Made by a program: the position numbers and the translations under genes | The notes under the pieces: generated by a model | The model's input: the letters and a program-made list of their open reading frames with translations, nothing else | What the model was told of the DNA's origin: nothing | The model's database searches: none | Part shown: positions 1 to 7,795 of the stretch, in pieces | Position numbering within the stretch: the stretch's first letter is position 1 | Layout of the letters: each line of letters starts with the position of its first letter | NCBI RefSeq assembly: GCF_000621445.1 | Contig: NZ_KK211277.1 | Span: forward strand, 352,821-408,157 | DNA: 55,337 nt | Source: Alkalihalobacillus bogoriensis ATCC BAA-922 | GTDB lineage: Bacteria > Bacillota > Bacilli > Bacillales > Bacillaceae_F | Reading direction: 5' to 3'

Positions 1-73
1 TGTATTAATAAAAACGGCTATATTTGCATTTAACGAAGTTTTGTTCGTTTCATAATAAATATATAAAGCTTTT

Positions 74-98
74 AAAAAAACGCGGAGCGTCTTTTTTT
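74..98 (-). terminator. Putative terminator after the amidase gene
   Basis: Reading leftward past the amidase stop codon there is a short stem (ACGC/GCGT, loop TCC) flanked by an A-run and followed by a run of seven T on the minus strand. It is a small hairpin, but the A-run and T-run can extend the pairing. Position just after the stop fits an intrinsic terminator. Confidence 0.5.
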
Positions 99-132
99 TA
101 TACAAATTCACTCTATTAAGAAAATCTTATCG

Positions 133-1362
133 TTAATTAAATAACCGGCCCCATGTTTGTGGTCCAACAATTCCATCAACAGTAATACCTTCACTTTGTT
201 GGAATTCTCTGACCGCACGTTCAGTCACTGGACCATACAGCCCATCTACTGGAACCCCTAGTTCCCTTTGTACGCGTTTTACATCATCACCTTGCACAAA
301 AGGTCTCCTTAATGTTAATAATCTCTCATATCGAGCAGCTGTGTTTCTTACACGGTCTAACGCTCTCCATGTTTGTGGACCTACTATCCCATCAACAGTT
401 AAATTTTCCCGCCGTTGAAACTCTCTTACTCTACGATCTGTTTCTGGTCCGAATAAGCCATCGACCATTGCCCCTGTTTTCCGCTGAACTTCTTGAACAT
501 CCTCTCCACGCATAACAGGAATAACATAGCGAAGAAGTCTTCGCGATTCATTAGTAAAACTAGGTTCACGATAATCTGGCTCATCTGTAGGGGAGCCGTG
601 CTCAATTTGGTCTATTGGTGTTTGTGCATCACGTAAAGCTGCTCTCGTTTCTGGACCAACAATACCATCTACGCCGATATTCGCGCTTCGTTGAAATCGA
701 ACAACACCATCATAAGTAAGCGGTCCAAAAATGCCATCAATCGGCCCTGCATCAAATCCTAACTCTGTTAATCGCTCTTGAAGCGCCCTCACATCATCGC
801 CTTGGTCTCCTCTAGATAAAAAACTCCGTTGTCTTGCCCCTGCGACATATGTTCGTGAAGGAATCGCCCCTTGTGGCAAGTCTCCTCGACGATTGTATAA
901 AGCATTACGAAATCCGTTCATGCTAACAGACGGACAAGGCTTCCATGAATATCCAGGAAATTCAATATGTCCTAACACATCTTCAATCGCTAAGTTTAAT
1001 TCATCAATTAAAGACAATGTTAAATCAAGGGTTGCATTTCGTTGAGCAGCTTCTAATGATTGAGTACGAAAGTCTCCAACCATACAAATCCCAACCGCTC
1101 TTCCATTACTATTTCCGACGTGATAACTGACAACTTCTAAATCATGACATTTGCTAATCGAGCCATCTTTATCAACAACATAATGATATCCAATACCAGG
1201 CCAGCCAAGTTGATTTACATGGTATCTGGCAAAAGCTTCAGCACTTCCAGATGTTGTCGCACTATGGTGAATGGCTATGTTTGTAATAGCTGAACGTGAA
1301 CGACGACGATAATTACGGCTATTATGACGAGCTAATGAATTTCGCTTATCGATTATATTCAT
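133..1362 (-). CDS. N-acetylmuramoyl-L-alanine amidase with three peptidoglycan-binding domains
   Basis: Cell-wall hydrolase of 409 aa. Residues about 25-160 resemble the Amidase_2/PGRP zinc amidase fold: the segment IAIHHSATTSG holds the first zinc histidine, HYVVDKDG follows, and GHIEFPG and PCPS carry later motif residues. Three PG_binding_1 repeats follow, at about 183-247, 280-337 and 350-408, each ending in a variant of VDGIVGPQTW. No signal peptide is visible at the N-terminus, so export by a non-classical route or from a lysing mother cell is open. The start has a good Shine-Dalgarno (GAGGTGATA) just upstream. It stands alone, tail-to-tail with nothing seen to its left. Confidence 0.88.
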   Translation of the reverse strand: MNIIDKRNSLARHNSRNYRRRSRSAITNIAIHHSATTSGSAEAFARYHVNQLGWPGIGYHYVVDKDGSISKCHDLEVVSYHVGNSNGRAVGICMVGDFRTQSLEAAQRNATLDLTLSLIDELNLAIEDVLGHIEFPGYSWKPCPSVSMNGFRNALYNRRGDLPQGAIPSRTYVAGARQRSFLSRGDQGDDVRALQERLTELGFDAGPIDGIFGPLTYDGVVRFQRSANIGVDGIVGPETRAALRDAQTPIDQIEHGSPTDEPDYREPSFTNESRRLLRYVIPVMRGEDVQEVQRKTGAMVDGLFGPETDRRVREFQRRENLTVDGIVGPQTWRALDRVRNTAARYERLLTLRRPFVQGDDVKRVQRELGVPVDGLYGPVTERAVREFQQSEGITVDGIVGPQTWGRLFN

Positions 1363-1486
1363 ATTATCACCTCATACTATATATATAGGCGATGCCCCAA
1401 AGAGGTGATAATGAAAAAGAAAAAAGTACAAACTCTAGCCCTACTTTTTAAAATCCCTCACTACTTCAATATTGTAAACATTAAAA

Positions 1487-1524
1487 AAAGGAGTGCTATT
1501 CAACTATGGATAGCATTCCTTTTC
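1487..1524 (-). terminator. Intrinsic terminator after ykuV
   Basis: Imperfect inverted repeat with arms AAAGGAGTGCTAT and ATAGCATTCCTTT, separated by a short loop, lying just past the ykuV stop. On the minus strand it is followed by a run of seven T, the usual shape of a Rho-independent terminator. Confidence 0.75.
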
Positions 1525-1545
1525 TCTTACTTCGTATTACCAATA

Positions 1546-1998
1546 TTATTCTTTAATTCCTAATACACGGTTCACACGTTTCGTTAACATTTTCATTCCG
1601 CCACCACCTGCTTGAAAATGGCGTAATTGACCTTCTTCATCAAACACATAGTATGCTGGTACATATTCATTTTCAAACGCATCGGTGATTTTATGTTGAT
1701 TATCAACCGCAATCGTTTGGGTAATATCATGTTCAGCGGCCACAGCTTTAATTTGTTCAAGGTCTAAATCTTTTTCTGAACGTGGCATATGAATCGCAAT
1801 GACATTCAACTTATCTTGATATGCATCACGAAATTCATTTACATTTGGCATTGCTTCTTTACAAAGTCCACAAGACACAGACCAAAAGTGGATAAGTGTC
1901 GGCTTATTCCCGATTAACTCTTCTCGTTTCACTTCTCCATTAAGCCATTCTGTTGCTCCAGATAGTTCAGGTAATTGTGAGCGTAATTTAAGTGCCAT
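1546..1998 (-). CDS. ykuV: YkuV-type thiol-disulfide oxidoreductase
   Basis: Cytoplasmic thioredoxin-fold protein, about 150 aa. The redox motif CGLC lies at residues 43-46 inside FWSVSCGLCKEAMP; the C-terminal part has the cis-proline region EYVPAYYVFDEEG. Sequence, length and the neighbouring peroxiredoxin match B. subtilis YkuV. No signal peptide or membrane segment, unlike ResA or StoA. I chose the ATG at 1998 because the GGAGGG ribosome site lies between it and an in-frame ATG 15 nt upstream. It follows ykuU by 84 nt, with a terminator-like hairpin between them, and probably recycles oxidised thiols together with that peroxidase (inference from pairing). Confidence 0.87.
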   Translation of the reverse strand: MALKLRSQLPELSGATEWLNGEVKREELIGNKPTLIHFWSVSCGLCKEAMPNVNEFRDAYQDKLNVIAIHMPRSEKDLDLEQIKAVAAEHDITQTIAVDNQHKITDAFENEYVPAYYVFDEEGQLRHFQAGGGGMKMLTKRVNRVLGIKE

Positions 1999-2025
1999 TT
2001 CTAGTCCCTCCATTGTTCAATTAGC

Positions 2026-2052
2026 AAAAAAGGTCTAACAAAATGCTAGACC
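2026..2052 (-). terminator. Terminator-like hairpin between ykuU and ykuV
   Basis: Minus-strand arms GGTCTA and TAGACC enclose a nine-nt loop and are followed by six T. It lies between the ykuU stop and the ykuV ribosome site. It could end most ykuU transcripts and let only a fraction read on into ykuV. No separate ykuV promoter is obvious in the remaining gap. Confidence 0.55.
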
Positions 2053-2082
2053 CTCATTCGCTTTAATTTCAATTATTCTAGA

Positions 2083-2634
2083 TTATACGTTTAATGTTTC
2101 TTGACCAGGTTTCCAGTTTGCTGGGCAAAGTCCACCTGTTTGTAGTGCTTGAAGAACTCGAAGTGTCTCATCCACATCACGACCGATGTTATTATGATTA
2201 ACAACGGAATACATTAATTCGCCTTCTGGACTAATGATGAATAATCCACGAAGAGCAATACCTTCTTCTTCAATTAATACACCATAATCACGAGAAACTT
2301 GGTGGTTCGTATCTGCAGCTAATGGATACGCTAAATCACCTAGACCATTTTCGTCACGAGCTGTGTTAATCCATGCTTTGTGCGTATGAACCGTATCTGT
2401 AGAAACCCCAATTACTTCTGCATCTAAATCTTCAAACTCATCATAACGATCGCTTAAAGACGTAATTTCAGTTGGACAAACAAAAGTAAAATCCATTGGG
2501 TAAAAAAATAATACCGTCCACTTTTCATTTTTCATGTTTTCCTCGAGACTTACTTTACCAAATTCCTTGTTTGGTAACACTGCTTCCATTTCAAAACGAG
2601 GAGCTTGCTTTGCAACCATTCGCTTATCTGACAT
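2083..2634 (-). CDS. ykuU: YkuU-type 2-Cys peroxiredoxin
   Basis: Thiol peroxidase of the AhpC/TSA family, 183 aa, reducing hydrogen peroxide and organic peroxides in the cytoplasm. The peroxidatic cysteine is C53 in DFTFVCPTE and the resolving cysteine is about C170 in GGLCPANW, so it is a typical 2-Cys enzyme. Length and neighbour (ykuV) match B. subtilis YkuU. The start at 2634 has GGAGG nine nt upstream; a longer in-frame ORF begins at 2664 but has no ribosome site and would cover this one. A strong SigA promoter lies 42-70 nt upstream. I cannot exclude a general AhpC label, but no AhpF neighbour is present. Confidence 0.9.
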   Translation of the reverse strand: MSDKRMVAKQAPRFEMEAVLPNKEFGKVSLEENMKNEKWTVLFFYPMDFTFVCPTEITSLSDRYDEFEDLDAEVIGVSTDTVHTHKAWINTARDENGLGDLAYPLAADTNHQVSRDYGVLIEEEGIALRGLFIISPEGELMYSVVNHNNIGRDVDETLRVLQALQTGGLCPANWKPGQETLNV

Positions 2635-2675
2635 ATGTACATACCTCCTAAAAAAACTTGTCATATTACATTGAT

Positions 2676-2704
2676 ATTATAAGAGAAGGGTTTTTGTTAG
2701 TCAA
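2676..2704 (-). promoter_or_regulatory. SigA promoter of ykuU-ykuV
   Basis: On the minus strand TTGACT (2704-2699) and TATAAT (2681-2676) are 17 bp apart, a near-consensus vegetative promoter placed just upstream of the ykuU ribosome site. Confidence 0.75.
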
Positions 2705-2746
2705 TGATAGTTAAAATTGTCTGAATGTGCTAATGATGCCCAATTT

Positions 2747-2770
2747 TATAATTATCACTATATAATTATA
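2747..2770. repeat. Paired AT palindromes between ykuU and ykuT
   Basis: TATAATTAT at 2747-2755 is repeated as TATAATTATA at 2761-2770, and each is nearly self-complementary. The site lies in the divergent ykuU/ykuT gap, upstream of the ykuU promoter. The half-sites resemble those of Fur-family metalloregulators such as PerR (TTATAATNATTATAA), but AT-rich background makes chance a real alternative. Confidence 0.35.
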
Positions 2771-2962
2771 TCCAGTAACAACAGTTATAAACAGTAATCT
2801 AGTAGTATATTCGCATTTTTTTCTCTTAAAGATTTAACTTGAGATTTTTTCATTTTTAATGTGTTACAATTTTTTTAACTTTGTTTTAGTTTAGTAAAAG
2901 TCGAACCGTTTGAAAACAAAAAAAATTGGGTAATGTTTTAAAGTAGATTGGAGTGGATACCT

Positions 2963-3790
2963 ATGTTTGAAAGTGAAATTGTTATTAATTTTCTTAGTGG
3001 AGCCGTCCTAATTATTGGACAACTCCTATTAACGATTATTGTCTTTTTTATTGCAAGATCTATCGGAAACAAAGTGATTTCACGTGCGTTTTCAAAGATG
3101 GCAGAACAACGAAATGTAACACAAGGTCGGATTATTACCCTTGAAAAATTATCAAAAAACGCCTTGTCTTATACGTTATTTTTTGTATTTGTCACTATCG
3201 TATTAACGATATTCGATTTAAATCCTGCTGGTTTAATTGCCGGTGCTGGTGTTATTGGATTGGCTGTTGGTTTTGGAGCCCAAGGATTAGTGAGCGATGT
3301 AGTAACCGGATTTTTTCTATTATTAGAACGTCAAGTTGATGTAGAAGATTATGTTACGATTGGTGGATTAGACGGGATTGTTGAAGAGGTCGGGATCCGA
3401 ACGACCAAAATTCGTGGGTTTGATGGCACTCTCCATTATATTCCTAACCGTGAAATAGGAAGTGTCAGTAATCACTCTCGAGGAAATATGCGAGCCCTTG
3501 TTGATATTAGCATTTCTTATGATGATGACATTACAAAGGCGATGGACGTATTGCAAACGGTTTGTGATAAGCTCGCTTTAGAAATGGAAGAAATTGTTGA
3601 AGGGCCAGATGTTGTTGGTGTTCAAGCTCTCGGTAGTTCAGATGTAGTATTACGAATCGTATCAAAAACAACAAATATGAACCAATGGGCCGTTGAAAGG
3701 CGATTACGGAAAGAAATTAAAGAAGCATTCGATGCAAATGGGATCGAAATTCCTTTTCCGCATCAAGTTAATATTACGAAAAGTCAATAA
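2963..3790 (+). CDS. ykuT: YkuT-type small-conductance mechanosensitive channel (MscS family)
   Basis: Membrane channel of 275 aa that would open under membrane tension to relieve osmotic downshock. Transmembrane segments are near residues 8-30, 55-80 and 85-115. The third carries the small-residue pore helix typical of MscS (AGAGVIGLAVGFGAQGLVSD). The cytoplasmic beta domain follows (DVEDYVTIGGLDGIVEEVG). The ATG at 2963 is preceded by GGAG at about 9 nt; an upstream TTG at 2948 is less likely. It is divergent from ykuU, as in the B. subtilis ykuT region. A second, longer MscS relative is encoded at 21.4-22.6 kb. Confidence 0.87.
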   Translation: MFESEIVINFLSGAVLIIGQLLLTIIVFFIARSIGNKVISRAFSKMAEQRNVTQGRIITLEKLSKNALSYTLFFVFVTIVLTIFDLNPAGLIAGAGVIGLAVGFGAQGLVSDVVTGFFLLLERQVDVEDYVTIGGLDGIVEEVGIRTTKIRGFDGTLHYIPNREIGSVSNHSRGNMRALVDISISYDDDITKAMDVLQTVCDKLALEMEEIVEGPDVVGVQALGSSDVVLRIVSKTTNMNQWAVERRLRKEIKEAFDANGIEIPFPHQVNITKSQ

Positions 3791-3800
3791 AAGTCAGGAT

Positions 3801-3839
3801 GTCACAAAGAGTTATCTCTTTGTGGCACTTTTTTTTTAA
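3801..3839 (+). terminator. Intrinsic terminator after ykuT
   Basis: Arms GTCACAAAGAG and CTCTTTGTGGC (one G-T wobble), four-nt loop, followed by nine T. A textbook Rho-independent terminator 10 nt past the ykuT stop. Confidence 0.9.
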
Positions 3840-3874
3840 AAGAGTTTCTAATTGGATTTCAGGTGAAATGCCTA

Positions 3875-3902
3875 CACATCTACAATTTCATTTCATATTG
3901 TA
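3875..3902 (+). promoter_or_regulatory. SigK-like promoter of the CotW-like gene
   Basis: CATATTGTA at 3894-3902 matches the SigK -10 consensus CATANNNTA exactly, and CACA at 3875-3878 fits the AC-type -35 with a 15-bp spacer. It lies 34 nt upstream of the CotW-like start codon. Late mother-cell expression would fit a coat gene. Confidence 0.55.
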
Positions 3903-3936
3903 TACTATATTGGGACAATTTCAGGGAGGAATTGAT

Positions 3937-4263
3937 ATGGAAATCAATCAATCAAGTCAACAAAAATTAATTGAAATGGTCGTAGACAATGTATTGAAAA
4001 AGCATGATGTAAAAACAAAGTCTGTGAATTTAGATGATGAAGAAAAGGAAAAAATTAAAGGCATCGTATTTGATATACAAAAAGAAGTAGAAGGTTTCTT
4101 AGAGAATCAACAAAAAGCAAAAACAGAAAAGGATTTTGAACAACAAATAGATTCGACACCTACTTTAGAGCAACCACAACCAGAAGCTCCAGTCCGAAAG
4201 CAATTTATGAGTGACAATGACGTTAGTTCAGTTAAGACATTTGTAAACAAAAAAGATAATTAA
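3937..4263 (+). CDS. CotW-like spore coat protein
   Basis: Small hydrophilic protein of 108 aa. Residues 7-62 share the pattern of B. subtilis CotW as I remember it: an N-terminal helix ending in KKHDVK, then a DEEKEKI segment, then an ENQQKAK coiled stretch rich in Lys, Glu and Gln. The C-terminal 40 residues are low-complexity and Pro/Gln rich. The start at 3937 is supported by GGGAGG 8 nt upstream; the longer in-frame ORF starting at 3799 runs through the ykuT terminator and is not used. It is followed by a hairpin and then by cotX, as in cotVWXYZ of B. subtilis. The CotW call rests on pattern memory, so moderate confidence. Confidence 0.6.
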   Translation: MEINQSSQQKLIEMVVDNVLKKHDVKTKSVNLDDEEKEKIKGIVFDIQKEVEGFLENQQKAKTEKDFEQQIDSTPTLEQPQPEAPVRKQFMSDNDVSSVKTFVNKKDN

Positions 4264-4271
4264 ATGTCTAT

Positions 4272-4307
4272 GGCCATTCTCAGAGTTGAGAATGGTCATT
4301 CTTTATT
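4272..4307 (+). terminator. Hairpin after the CotW-like gene
   Basis: Arms GGCCATTCTCA and TGAGAATGGTC with a four-nt loop, followed by a T-rich but interrupted tract. Likely a partial or complete terminator before cotX. Confidence 0.65.
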
Positions 4308-4408
4308 CTTTCATTAAAAATGTGCATTTACACTAGGGTATATGTCCACTCCGTCTCACCTATCCCTACATATGCTGAATTAGAAACTGAAAGGAGGAAT
4401 TTAAAAAA

Positions 4409-4879
4409 ATGAACCAAGAAGTATATCGCTCATCTGACCGAAAAGAAAAAAAATGGTCTGCATTAGATCCAAAAACTTCTCATCCACTATGCCCTTCTCC
4501 AAAAGAGGAGGACGTTGCGCAAGAAGCTACTCAAGCAAATAAAACACTACAGCTCTCTGAAGAATATATTTTAATTAAAGATTCTTGTGATGTAACGGTG
4601 ACAACAACAGATACAAAAGCCGCTGTTTCACTCCAAGCATCATTACAAGCGGCGATTGCGATTGTCATTAGCATTTCAATTGCAGACAGTGCGACTGCAG
4701 AACGCATTACACAAGAGCTTTTACAAACAGCAAAAGTAAAACAAATGACGTACCAAAAAACAATTATCGAAAATTCTCGTAACGTTGATGTAACGACAAC
4801 AGACACACAAGCAGCTATCAACATCCAACTATTACTTCAACTTTTACTCGCATTACTTGTTAAACTTGATATTTTATAA
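4409..4879 (+). CDS. cotX: Spore coat protein X (CotX family)
   Basis: Insoluble-fraction coat protein of the CotX/CotV family, 156 aa. The family domain occurs twice: about residues 50-95 (IKDSCDVTVTTTDTKAA then a hydrophobic helix) and 110-156 (IIENSRNVDVTTTDTQAA then IQLLLQLLLALLVKLDIL). The first 45 residues are charged and variable. The ATG has AAGGAGG 10 nt upstream. CATATGCTG at 4369-4377 is one base off a SigK -10 but its -35 spacing is poor. It sits as an apparent insertion, with the CotW-like gene, between ykuT and ykuS. Function in spore outer layers is family knowledge. Confidence 0.88.
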   Translation: MNQEVYRSSDRKEKKWSALDPKTSHPLCPSPKEEDVAQEATQANKTLQLSEEYILIKDSCDVTVTTTDTKAAVSLQASLQAAIAIVISISIADSATAERITQELLQTAKVKQMTYQKTIIENSRNVDVTTTDTQAAINIQLLLQLLLALLVKLDIL

Positions 4880-4915
4880 ACAAGTAATGTAAATGTTTGG
4901 TTGCTTCTTTCACAA

Positions 4916-4950
4916 AAACATAAGCAGGCTTTTTTCGCCTGCTTATGTTT
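4916..4950. terminator. Bidirectional terminator between cotX and ykuS
   Basis: Perfect 14-bp stem, AAACATAAGCAGGC with GCCTGCTTATGTTT, loop of seven nt, with A-rich left and T-rich right flanks. It serves the converging cotX and ykuS genes. Confidence 0.85.
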
Positions 4951-4963
4951 CATTTTTCGGTCA

Positions 4964-5215
4964 TTATTGGCTTTGTTGAATGCGAGCTTCAACCGTTTGA
5001 CAAATCTCTTCAGCTGTTTTTCCATCTGCTGTAATAACAGAACCATTTGTAACTGTATTTTGGATTCCCATCACATTTTGGTCTTGTCCAGTTATGACGC
5101 AGCAGTCACAACCTTGCGCATCTTGTTCTTGTTTTAATTGAATAACATCATACCCTCTAGCTTGAAGTTCTTGTTGAACGTCAGTTAATGATTGCTCGAC
5201 ACCGATTCGTGGCAT
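4964..5215 (-). CDS. ykuS: YkuS, UPF0180 family protein
   Basis: Conserved protein of 83 aa with no known function. It starts [10 protein letters not shown] and contains a cysteine motif GCDCCV and an NVMGI segment, both hallmarks of the UPF0180/YkuS family. The ATG at 5215 is used because GGAGGTG lies just upstream of it and inside the longer reading frame that starts at 5230. No membrane segment or signal peptide. It keeps the position of B. subtilis ykuS, next to dapL (ykuR), but a terminator separates the two, so it has its own transcript. Confidence 0.87.
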   Translation of the reverse strand: MPRIGVEQSLTDVQQELQARGYDVIQLKQEQDAQGCDCCVITGQDQNVMGIQNTVTNGSVITADGKTAEEICQTVEARIQQSQ

Positions 5216-5320
5216 CAAAAACACCTCCAAATGTATAAGTAAATATCTTGTATGTTACACTGTTAGTATGGATTATTGAAAGTAAACTATACAATTTTTA
5301 CATATGAATGAGAAAAAGAA

Positions 5321-5361
5321 AAGTCCGTTAAGAAAGGACGAATAACCTTTTTAATGGACTT
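5321..5361 (-). terminator. Intrinsic terminator of the dapH-aminotransferase-dapL operon
   Basis: Inverted repeat with arms AAGTCC..TTAA..AAAGG and CCTTTTTAA.GGACTT (two mismatches), just past the dapL stop on the minus strand, followed by a T-rich run. Confidence 0.8.
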
Positions 5362-5369
5362 AGAACGTT

Positions 5370-6503
5370 TTACATATTAGACTGCTTATACGTAATATAA
5401 GAAATTAAATGTTCAATGGCTGTTTCAATTGCCTTTTCATCAGGGTTTAATTTTGCATCATGTAAACCGTATGCACTATTCACACCTAACCAAAACATAA
5501 ACCCTGGTATCTCTTCTAGAAAATACCCAAAATCTTCGCCTGTCATTGCTTCTTGACACTCGATAACAGTTATATTTTCCGCCTTTTTACTAAACTCGAT
5601 AAACTCTCTGGTTAACGTAGTATCATTATACACTTGACAGTAGTTAGCTCCATAGTCAATTGTTGCTTTACAAGAAAAACCAACTTCGACACCCGATACT
5701 AACGCTTCTATTCTGGCTTTTACTTTTTCCATAGACTGAAGCGAAAGAGTACGGATCGTCCCTTCAATCCTAGATTTTTCAGCGATAATATTTTGCTTTG
5801 TTCCCCCACTAATCTTTCCAATTGTGACCACGGCAGAGTCTAGCGGGTCGATATTTCTTGAAACAATCGTTTGGAGTTGGGTTACTAAGTGTGCCGCACA
5901 AACGACCATGTCATTTGCTGTATGCGGATAGGCAGCATGCCCTCCTTTCCCATGGAGGTCAATAAATAACTCGGACGTATTCGCAAAGAGTAGCCCTTCT
6001 TTTGTTGCTATTGTACCAACAGGATATTCTGGTGCGATATGCAAAGCAATCATTTGAGTCGGTCGCCATTTGGCGAACTCTTCACTCTCTAACATCGGCT
6101 TGGCACCACCTGGGCCTTCTTCTGCTGGCTGGAAAATAAATAATAAGCTTTCTTTCGGACGATGCTTAGCAAAATGAGTTAATAACCCAAGTGCAATACT
6201 CATATGAAAATCATGCCCACAAGCATGCATATTCCCTGGATGATGAGAAGTGAAGGCATACCCTGTTTCTTCTTCAATTGGTAACCCATCAATATCTGCA
6301 CGATAGCCAATGACACCAGTCGGTTCAGTTCCCTCCACCTTTACAAGTATTCCTGTTTTCCATGTATTCACTTCAATAAATTGTTGTGGAAGCTGTTTAA
6401 TATAGTTTAATAAATATTGTTGAGTTTTCACTTCCTGGAACCCTAATTCAGGAATTTCGTGAAGTTGTCTTCGAATTTGGACAAATTGCTCAAATCGGCC
6501 CAT
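5370..6503 (-). CDS. dapL: N-acetyl-L,L-diaminopimelate deacetylase (DapL/YkuR, M20 family)
   Basis: Metal-dependent deacylase, 377 aa, removing acetate from N-acetyl-LL-diaminopimelate in the acetylase branch of lysine and meso-DAP synthesis. M20D features: D70 in [10 protein letters not shown], metal ligands in HACGHD (93-98), E128-E129 in [10 protein letters not shown] and a late EAMTGEDFG. The start ATG overlaps the stop of the upstream aminotransferase (TAATG), so translation is coupled. A terminator follows. M20D enzymes include hippurate and indole-acetyl hydrolases, but the dapH neighbour and ykuQR synteny decide for DapL. Confidence 0.9.
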   Translation of the reverse strand: MGRFEQFVQIRRQLHEIPELGFQEVKTQQYLLNYIKQLPQQFIEVNTWKTGILVKVEGTEPTGVIGYRADIDGLPIEEETGYAFTSHHPGNMHACGHDFHMSIALGLLTHFAKHRPKESLLFIFQPAEEGPGGAKPMLESEEFAKWRPTQMIALHIAPEYPVGTIATKEGLLFANTSELFIDLHGKGGHAAYPHTANDMVVCAAHLVTQLQTIVSRNIDPLDSAVVTIGKISGGTKQNIIAEKSRIEGTIRTLSLQSMEKVKARIEALVSGVEVGFSCKATIDYGANYCQVYNDTTLTREFIEFSKKAENITVIECQEAMTGEDFGYFLEEIPGFMFWLGVNSAYGLHDAKLNPDEKAIETAIEHLISYITYKQSNM

Positions 6504-7717
6504 TATACAGTCTCCTTTTGAATTGTCTCGACATTGGCAAGGAATCTATCAATAAACTCGTCGACTTCTTCCCTTTTTAATGTTAGAGGAGGCAATAATC
6601 GCATAATCGTTTGTTGCGTCACATCTACTAAGAACCCATCAGCTAGCATTTGTTTTTGTAACTGTTTCGTTTTTTCTGGAGAAAGTCGTGTAACAACCCC
6701 TAACATCATCCCTTTTCCACGAATACTGTCAATAACTTCAGGATACGTATCTTTTATCACTTGAAGCTTATCCCATAAATATTCACTTTGTACATTTGCT
6801 TCTTCTAATAGCCCTTTTTCTAGTAAAACGCGAAAAACAGTATTTCCTAACGCTGCGCTTAACGGAGACGGAGCAAACGTAGTTCCGTGATCACCCGGCT
6901 GAAACAAGTGAGCTAACGACTCAGAGACAATAATTCCTCCTAAAGGAAGACCACCGCCTATCCCTTTAGCAAACAATATTAGATCTGGTGAAACATTCGC
7001 ATACTGATAAGCAAATAACTTTCCTGTTCGACCAATCCCAGTTTGGATTTCATCCATACAAAACAGAACCCCATATTGTTTGCATAACTGAGCTACATCC
7101 GTTAAATATTTAACATCAAGAGGAACAATTCCACCAGAACCGAGAACAGGCTCCATTATAATTGCGGCCGGCTGTTCTTTTTCCATAACCATTTCAAGCT
7201 GCTTTAAATCATGTGGTGGTACTTCATATACTGGTGTTGAAGTCACCGGAAAGTCCTGATATACACCTGGCTGTCTCGTCAGTTTCAACGCTCCTAATGT
7301 TCGGCCATGGAAACTTTTTTCTAATACGATGACACCAGCTTTCGGTTCTTTTTGTTCTTTTGTCCACTTATGTACAAGCTTTATAGCTGCTTCTGTCGCT
7401 TCTGCACCGGAATTTGTAAAAAACACTTTGCCATTTGGTAATGTATGCGTCACTAAACGTTCTGCTAACTCAATCGCTGGCTTGTTCAAAAAAACATTTG
7501 AGATATGTAAAAACTTTTCTGCTTGTTCTTTTATCGTTTGAACGATGTCAGGGTGAGAATGGCCAAGCACATTAACAGCAAGTCCTGTAAACAAGTCTAA
7601 ATATTGATTTCCCTCTGTATCAAATAAATAATTTCCTTCACCTTTTTCTATCGCAATTGGCATTCGATTATATGTTGCCATCATATACGTCGCATCACGC
7701 TCTTGCCAGTTCGTCAA
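6503..7717 (-). CDS. Class III aminotransferase, ArgD-like, probable N-acetyl-DAP aminotransferase
   Basis: PLP-dependent aminotransferase of 404 aa. It shows [12 protein letters not shown] (102-113), the aspartate of DEIQTGIGR (D222) and the PLP lysine K251 in [14 protein letters not shown]. The sequence resembles acetylornithine aminotransferase (ArgD), which can also act on succinyl- or acetyl-DAP in other bacteria. It lies between dapH and dapL and is start-stop coupled to dapL, so the missing step between them (transfer of an amino group to N-acetyl-2-amino-6-ketopimelate) is the natural role; in B. subtilis that step belongs to the class I enzyme PatA. The start is TTG at 7717 with AAGGAAGG upstream. 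Alternative: arginine biosynthesis. Confidence 0.8.
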   Translation of the reverse strand: MTNWQERDATYMMATYNRMPIAIEKGEGNYLFDTEGNQYLDLFTGLAVNVLGHSHPDIVQTIKEQAEKFLHISNVFLNKPAIELAERLVTHTLPNGKVFFTNSGAEATEAAIKLVHKWTKEQKEPKAGVIVLEKSFHGRTLGALKLTRQPGVYQDFPVTSTPVYEVPPHDLKQLEMVMEKEQPAAIIMEPVLGSGGIVPLDVKYLTDVAQLCKQYGVLFCMDEIQTGIGRTGKLFAYQYANVSPDLILFAKGIGGGLPLGGIIVSESLAHLFQPGDHGTTFAPSPLSAALGNTVFRVLLEKGLLEEANVQSEYLWDKLQVIKDTYPEVIDSIRGKGMMLGVVTRLSPEKTKQLQKQMLADGFLVDVTQQTIMRLLPPLTLKREEVDEFIDRFLANVETIQKETV

Positions 7718-7749
7718 TTCATTACACCTTCCTTTTCTATTTAATAAGA

Positions 7750-7787
7750 GGATGTCCCAAAAGGTTCTTTCACCCTTTGGGACATCC
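7750..7787 (-). terminator. Hairpin between dapH and the aminotransferase gene
   Basis: Perfect 12-bp stem, GGATGTCCCAAA with TTTGGGACATCC, in the dapH-aminotransferase gap. The T-tract after it on the minus strand is poor (CTCTTATT), so it may act as a partial terminator or mRNA-stabilising element rather than a full stop. Confidence 0.6.
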
Positions 7788-7795
7788 TTAATTGT

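Noticed and set aside
1411-1563. Plus-strand ORF of 50 codons with a GAGGTGATA ribosome-like site
   Set aside because: Its ribosome site is the mirror of the amidase one, and the frame runs through the ykuV terminator and into the ykuV end; no independent support.
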